Positions 13,618 through 16,717 of a DNA stretch of 16,717 bases are shown piece after piece. The stretch comes from Savagea sp. (GTDB lineage: Bacteria; Bacillota; Bacilli; Bacillales_A; Planococcaceae): positions 1 to 16,717 of the forward strand of contig JASLHQ010000122.1 of NCBI GenBank assembly GCA_030152265.1. Direction: 5' to 3'. The notes below the pieces were generated by a model. That model searched no databases, was not told where the DNA came from, and was given only the letters and a program-made list of their open reading frames with translations. Each line of letters begins with the position of its first letter. Positions within the stretch are counted from its first letter, which is position 1. The position numbers and the translations under genes were made by a program.

Positions 13618-15054
13618 ATGTCAGAACAAAAAAACGATTTTACAAGTTGGTACATTCGCACGATTCAACAAGCGGATTTAATGGATTACACACCAGTGCG
13701 CGGTTGTATCGCATTTAAACCAGACGGCTATGAAATTTGGGAACATATTCAATCGGAAATGGACCGTCGTTTTAAAGAAACGGGTCACCGTAACGCTTAC
13801 TTCCCAATGTTAATTCCAGAAAACTTCTTCCAAAAAGAAAAAGATCATATCGAAGGATTCTCACCAGAACTCCCTTGGGTAACAGAAGCAGCAGGGGAAA
13901 AATTAGAAGAGCGTCTCGCACTTCGTCCGACATCTGAAACGATGATCGGTCATCTTTATTCAGACTGGATTAAAAGCTATCGCGACCTTCCAGTGCTCAT
14001 TAACCAATGGGCGAACGTCTTCCGTTGGGAAAAGAAAACACTCCCATTCATCCGTACGTCAGAATTCCTCTGGCAAGAGGGGCATACAGCTCACGTAGAT
14101 GAAGAAGAAGCACGTGAAGAGACGATGAAAATGCTTGAAATTTATAAAGAAGTCGTGGAAGAACTATTAGCGATTCCTGTATATGACGGACAAAAAACAC
14201 CGTCTGAGCGATTTGCTGGAGCGGTCGATACGTATTCAATCGAAGCGATGATGAAAGACGGAAAAGCGGTACAAGCAGGAACGTCTCACTATCTCGGAAC
14301 GAAATTCGCTGAAGCATTCGATATTAAATATTTAACGAAAGAAAACAAACACGAATATGTCCACACGACATCATGGGGAACTTCAACACGCTTGATCGGT
14401 TCGATGATCATGGTGCACGGCGATGAGCAAGGGCTCGTTTTACCACCACGTGTCGCACCGACACAAGTCGTTTTAATCCCGGTTGGACCGTGGAAGAAAA
14501 ACCCGGAAATCGTTGAAAAATTAGACGAAGTATTCGCGGCTTTAAAAGCACAAGGAGTACGTGTTCGTCTTGACGATTCAGACCAATCACCAGGATATAA
14601 GTTTAACGAGTGGGAATTGAAAGGTGTGCCGGTTCGTATTGAGCTTGGACCACGTGATTTAGAGAAAGATGCAGCGATGTTAAAAGCGCGCGACGAAAAT
14701 GAAAAGCGTCAAGTACCATTAGAAGGTATCGTCGACACAATCGTTGCAGAGCTCGACACGATGCAAGGACGTCTCCTCGAAAAAGCACGCGAATTCCGTG
14801 CGGAACATTCACATTTGAATGTCGATACGATGGAAGATTTAAAAGCACATATCGAAGCGAAACAACAAGCGGGAGAAATCCCAGGTTGGGTACTCGCAGG
14901 ATGGTGTGGCGATGATGATTGTGAAGCGAACGTTCAAACTGAAACGAAATTCACATCACGCAACATTCCATTTAATCCACCAGCAGAAAAAGAAGTATGT
15001 ATTAACTGTGGCAAACCGTCACAACATACGGTTTGGTTCGGTCGAGCATACTAA
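13618..15054 (+). CDS. proS: Prolyl-tRNA synthetase, archaeal/eukaryotic-like type (ProS type 3)
   Basis: The enzyme charges tRNA-Pro with proline. At 478 residues it lacks the large editing (INS) domain of the standard bacterial ProRS of about 570 residues. It has the short archaeal/eukaryotic-like form with a C-terminal zinc domain. Class II features are RPTSETMIGHLYSDWI (motif 2 vicinity), FRWEKKTLPFIRTSEFLWQEGHTAH and GEQGLVLPPRVAPTQV-like motif 3 (HGDEQGLVLPPRVAP). Zinc ligands are C430, C435, C461 and C464. The chain ends in the aromatic GRAY tail typical of this type. GAGGAGG precedes the ATG. Control is by the upstream T-box. Some Bacillales carry both ProRS types; whether a second one exists here cannot be seen. 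Confidence 0.97.
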   Translation: MSEQKNDFTSWYIRTIQQADLMDYTPVRGCIAFKPDGYEIWEHIQSEMDRRFKETGHRNAYFPMLIPENFFQKEKDHIEGFSPELPWVTEAAGEKLEERLALRPTSETMIGHLYSDWIKSYRDLPVLINQWANVFRWEKKTLPFIRTSEFLWQEGHTAHVDEEEAREETMKMLEIYKEVVEELLAIPVYDGQKTPSERFAGAVDTYSIEAMMKDGKAVQAGTSHYLGTKFAEAFDIKYLTKENKHEYVHTTSWGTSTRLIGSMIMVHGDEQGLVLPPRVAPTQVVLIPVGPWKKNPEIVEKLDEVFAALKAQGVRVRLDDSDQSPGYKFNEWELKGVPVRIELGPRDLEKDAAMLKARDENEKRQVPLEGIVDTIVAELDTMQGRLLEKAREFRAEHSHLNVDTMEDLKAHIEAKQQAGEIPGWVLAGWCGDDDCEANVQTETKFTSRNIPFNPPAEKEVCINCGKPSQHTVWFGRAY

Positions 15055-15060
15055 TATTCG

Positions 15061-15094
15061 AATGTACGATGAAATTTTTCATCGTACATTTTTT
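15061..15094 (+). terminator. Terminator after proS
   Basis: AATGTACGATGA (15061-15072) pairs perfectly with TCATCGTACATT (15079-15090) and runs into TTTTTT. Confidence 0.93.
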
Positions 15095-15179
15095 CATGTA
15101 AAGGTTGAAATCACAACATTTGTAGTAGTTTTAGAAACGCCTGAAAAACGTCGATATAAAATAAAGTGAGCATATTCGT

Positions 15180-15208
15180 TTGACATTTCTTTATCATGTA
15201 ACTATGAT
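15180..15208 (+). promoter_or_regulatory. Strong sigma-A promoter of the Rrf2 gene
   Basis: TTGACA (15180-15185), a 17-base spacer and TATGAT (15203-15208) form a near-consensus promoter. The -10 box lies inside the dyad operator at 15197-15215. Confidence 0.85.
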
Positions 15209-15215
15209 GGTTACA
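15197..15215. promoter_or_regulatory. Dyad operator 1, overlapping the Rrf2 promoter
   Basis: TGTAACTATGATGGTTACA has arms TGTAAC and GTTACA, with one mismatch in the seventh pair. It matches the dyad at 15678-15696 in both arms and in its 19-bp length. It covers the -10 box, so a bound protein would block transcription. The Rrf2 protein encoded next is the natural candidate. Confidence 0.75.
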
Positions 15216-15216
15216 T

Positions 15217-15222
15217 AGGTGG
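15217..15222 (+). promoter_or_regulatory. Ribosome-binding site setting the ywnA start
   Basis: AGGTGG lies 8 bases before ATG 15231. The upstream in-frame GTG (15219) lies inside this site and is unlikely to be the start. Confidence 0.75.
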
Positions 15223-15230
15223 TGGACGAA

Positions 15231-15638
15231 ATGATTAATACACGCTTTTCTGTAGCGATTCATATCATTTCTCTCATCGCATCTAATCCGAATGAACAAA
15301 TGTCTTCCGAATGGATCGCGGGTAGTGTCAACACAAATCCCGTCGTCATTCGTCGCATTATCGGTCTGTTAAAAAAAGCGAATATCGTGCGCACTTCACA
15401 AGGGATCGCAGGCGTCGAGCTTGTGAAATGTCCTTCTGAAACGACATTGCTTGAAATTTATAATGCGGTCATTCATCAAGATGAATTATTCTCGATGCAT
15501 GAGAAGCCGAATGTTGCTTGTCCTGTTGGACGCAATATTCAAAAAGCATTAGATGTTACATTTGGAGAAGCACAACAAGCGATGGAGAAAGTATTAGCTG
15601 AGAAAACAGTGAGTGACATTATCGACGATATGCATTAA
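15231..15638 (+). CDS. ywnA: Rrf2 family transcriptional regulator, YwnA-like
   Basis: The 135-residue winged-helix protein starts MINTRFSVAIHIISLI and contains SVNTNPVVIRRIIGLLKKANIV, the recognition-helix region of YwnA-type Rrf2 proteins. The later block HEKPNVACPVGRNIQKALD is also diagnostic. It has only two cysteines, C67 and C97, instead of the three clustered ones of iron-sulfur Rrf2 proteins. A thiol-based or small-molecule switch through C97 (CPVG) is therefore more likely than a cluster. The gene starts beneath operator 1 and is followed after 75 bases by the ywnB-like gene with operator 2, with no terminator between. It probably represses itself and ywnB-doxX; the inducer is unknown. 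Confidence 0.92.
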   Translation: MINTRFSVAIHIISLIASNPNEQMSSEWIAGSVNTNPVVIRRIIGLLKKANIVRTSQGIAGVELVKCPSETTLLEIYNAVIHQDELFSMHEKPNVACPVGRNIQKALDVTFGEAQQAMEKVLAEKTVSDIIDDMH

Positions 15639-15677
15639 AAAATTGTCGATGGTGCCAATCATTTAACACACCTAACA

Positions 15678-15696
15678 TGTAACTAGATTAGTTACA
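15678..15696. promoter_or_regulatory. Dyad operator 2, before the YwnB-like gene
   Basis: TGTAACTAGATTAGTTACA is a perfect 7-bp inverted repeat with a 5-base centre. It is a second copy of the element at 15197-15215. A weak -10 (TAGATT, 15684-15689) lies inside it, with a TTAACA (15663-15668) 15 bases upstream as a poor -35. It ends 17 bases before the start codon, overlapping the 5' leader. Confidence 0.75.
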
Positions 15697-15713
15697 AGAA
15701 GGAGGAGTTTGAG

Positions 15714-16349
15714 ATGAGAATAGCAGTAGTCGGAGCGACAGGTCGAGTAGGACGTTTAGCAGTAGACGAGGGAGTAAGAAGAGGATATGACGTGACAGGG
15801 TTTGTGCGTGACGCAAGTAAGTTGTCAGACGCCCCAGTGTCATTAGTGGAGAAGGATGTATTGCAGTTGACGAAGCAAGATGTGGAATCATTTGACGTTG
15901 TCATTAGTGCATTCGGAGCGGAGCCAGGGAAAGAGTCGTTATTCGCAGACGTTGCGACTCATTTCATCGAGATCCTCCAAGGAACTAAAACGCGACTCGT
16001 CGTCGTCGGAGGTGCGGGTAGTTTACTGATCGGAGATACGATGTTAGCTGACACACCCGATTTCCCAGAAGCATTTTTACCGACGGCGAAAGGGCATGAG
16101 CGTGCATTACGTATTTTTGAAGCGAGTGAAGGAATCGATTGGACATACGTTAGTCCGGGTGCATTGTTTGAACTAGGCGAACGCACCGGTCATTATGTGA
16201 CAGGTGGCGATGAGTTTTTCGTCAATGAAGCGGGCGAAAGTTATGCGAGCATGGAAGATTACGTCATCGCACTATACGACGAAATTGAAAACCGTCAACA
16301 TGTGAATGAACGATTCAGCGTCGTGACAGAGCGAGGTGAAGCGTCATGA
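15714..16349 (+). CDS. ywnB: NAD(P)-binding NmrA-like oxidoreductase, YwnB-like
   Basis: The 211-residue protein has a Rossmann fold of the NmrA/atypical short-chain dehydrogenase type. The nucleotide-binding motif is VVGATGRVG (5-13), with glycines G7, G10 and G13. The first beta-alpha-beta unit continues to GFVRDASKL, where R32 could favour NADPH. LVVVGGAGSLLIGD (about 95-108) is the conserved strand after the cofactor site, and WTYVSPGALFELGERTG follows. Overall it resembles B. subtilis YwnB, whose gene neighbours ywnA. The substrate is unknown; related proteins reduce or sense redox cofactors. AAGGAGGAG lies 7 bases before the ATG. The stop overlaps the next start (ATGA). Operator 2 suggests control by the adjacent Rrf2 protein. 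Confidence 0.92.
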   Translation: MRIAVVGATGRVGRLAVDEGVRRGYDVTGFVRDASKLSDAPVSLVEKDVLQLTKQDVESFDVVISAFGAEPGKESLFADVATHFIEILQGTKTRLVVVGGAGSLLIGDTMLADTPDFPEAFLPTAKGHERALRIFEASEGIDWTYVSPGALFELGERTGHYVTGGDEFFVNEAGESYASMEDYVIALYDEIENRQHVNERFSVVTERGEAS

Positions 16350-16717
16350 ATAAGCAAACATTAGCACTCGTCGTCATTCGTATTAGTTTAGGACTCATTT
16401 TTGCGATTCACGGTGGCGCAAAATTTGCGGGAGGAATTGGGGGAACGGCAGCTTTTTTTGAAAGCATTTCAATCCCTAGCTTTTTAGCTTACATCGTTGC
16501 TACAATTGAATTAGTTGGCGGTGTCTTGCTCGTATTCGGCGTATTAACGAAAATCATTTCTGCTTTATTCGTCTTTATCATGTTAGGTGCTATTTTCACA
16601 GTGAAAGGACCACTCGGCTTTTTAGACGGATATGAATTGGAATTCGCTTTAATCGCGATGAGCGTAACGACATTTATCGCAAGCGACTTGAAAACAGTAT
16701 TCGCTTTCGTCCCTACA
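16346..16717 (+). CDS. DoxX family membrane protein, 3' end outside the window
   Basis: The frame is open from ATG 16346 to the window end (124 codons, no stop). It encodes MNKQTLALVVIRISLGLIF, then IHGGAKFAGGIGGTAAFFE, the DoxX signature in which a conserved His-Gly follows TM1. Four membrane segments are expected, at about 6-22, 46-68, 72-88 and 100-120. The family includes B. subtilis CatD and mycobacterial DoxX, which works with thiol and superoxide enzymes at the membrane. AGGTGA precedes the start by 6 bases. The ATGA overlap with the YwnB-like gene implies coupling. About 5-15 residues are probably missing from the end, judging from family length. Confidence 0.9.
   Translation, partial: MNKQTLALVVIRISLGLIFAIHGGAKFAGGIGGTAAFFESISIPSFLAYIVATIELVGGVLLVFGVLTKIISALFVFIMLGAIFTVKGPLGFLDGYELEFALIAMSVTTFIASDLKTVFAFVPT

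Noticed and set aside
14906..15169. Plus-strand frame running past the end of proS
   Set aside because: It begins in a different frame inside proS, crosses the terminator and resembles no family.
15619..15649. ATCGAC/GTCGAT dyad after the Rrf2 gene as a terminator
   Set aside because: The stem has only 6 bp with a long loop and no T tract follows; read-through into the YwnB-like gene is likely.
1..16717. CRISPR arrays, insertion sequences, integrase or att sites, tRNA genes
   Set aside because: No regularly spaced repeats, transposase or integrase motifs, or cloverleaf sequences were seen by eye; composition is even.

Overview
This window looks like chromosomal core sequence from a low-GC Gram-positive bacterium of the Bacillales. 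The main evidence is the 3' part of a Bacillus-type SRP RNA followed by dnaX-ybaB/ebfC-recR-yaaL, which is the B. subtilis origin-proximal order. A T-box leader, a YwnA/YwnB-like pair, a class A-like sortase and an HssRS-like two-component system agree with this. bofA, which follows yaaL in B. subtilis, is absent; yaaL ends in a terminator instead. That would suit a non-spore-forming relative such as Exiguobacterium, but this genus guess is weak. Composition and codon use look even throughout. I see no insertion sequence, prophage, integrase, CRISPR array or tRNA gene.

Layout: (1) 1-160, 3' end of the SRP RNA and its terminator. (2) 198-425 minus, a 75-residue two-TM membrane protein of unknown function, probably starting at TTG. 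(3) 602-3535, dnaX, ybaB, recR and yaaL as one tightly packed operon for replication and recombination repair. (4) 3632-8296, an hssR-hssS-like heme-sensing system, then a small cytochrome-oxidase-subunit-I-like four-TM protein whose stop overlaps the start of an MMPL/RND-type exporter. (5) 8352-10268, a membrane-anchored UbiB/ABC1-family kinase-like protein. (6) 10313-12451 minus, topB for topoisomerase III, sharing a bidirectional terminator with the previous gene. (7) 12735-13325, a class A-like sortase without a substrate nearby. (8) 13335-15094, a proline T-box leader and an archaeal/eukaryotic-type prolyl-tRNA synthetase. (9) 15180-end, an Rrf2 regulator of YwnA type, a YwnB-like NAD(P)-binding protein and a DoxX-family membrane protein cut by the window end.

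Two regulatory modules stand out. First, the HssRS-like system is followed not by the expected HrtAB ABC exporter but by the COX1-like protein and the MMPL transporter. The gap before them holds a GTTCA-N6-GTTCA direct repeat with the 11-bp period and core of the HssR site known from Staphylococcus. This suggests a heme- or quinone-stress circuit with an MMPL pump as its output. Second, two near-identical 19-bp dyads (TGTAACT-N5-AGTTACA type) lie before the Rrf2 gene and before the ywnB-like gene. The first covers the -10 box of an excellent promoter. The Rrf2 protein probably represses itself and the ywnB-doxX pair. Several starts were set by ribosome-binding-site position rather than by longest reading frame (small membrane gene, ybaB, hssR, ubiB-like, topB, ywnA).
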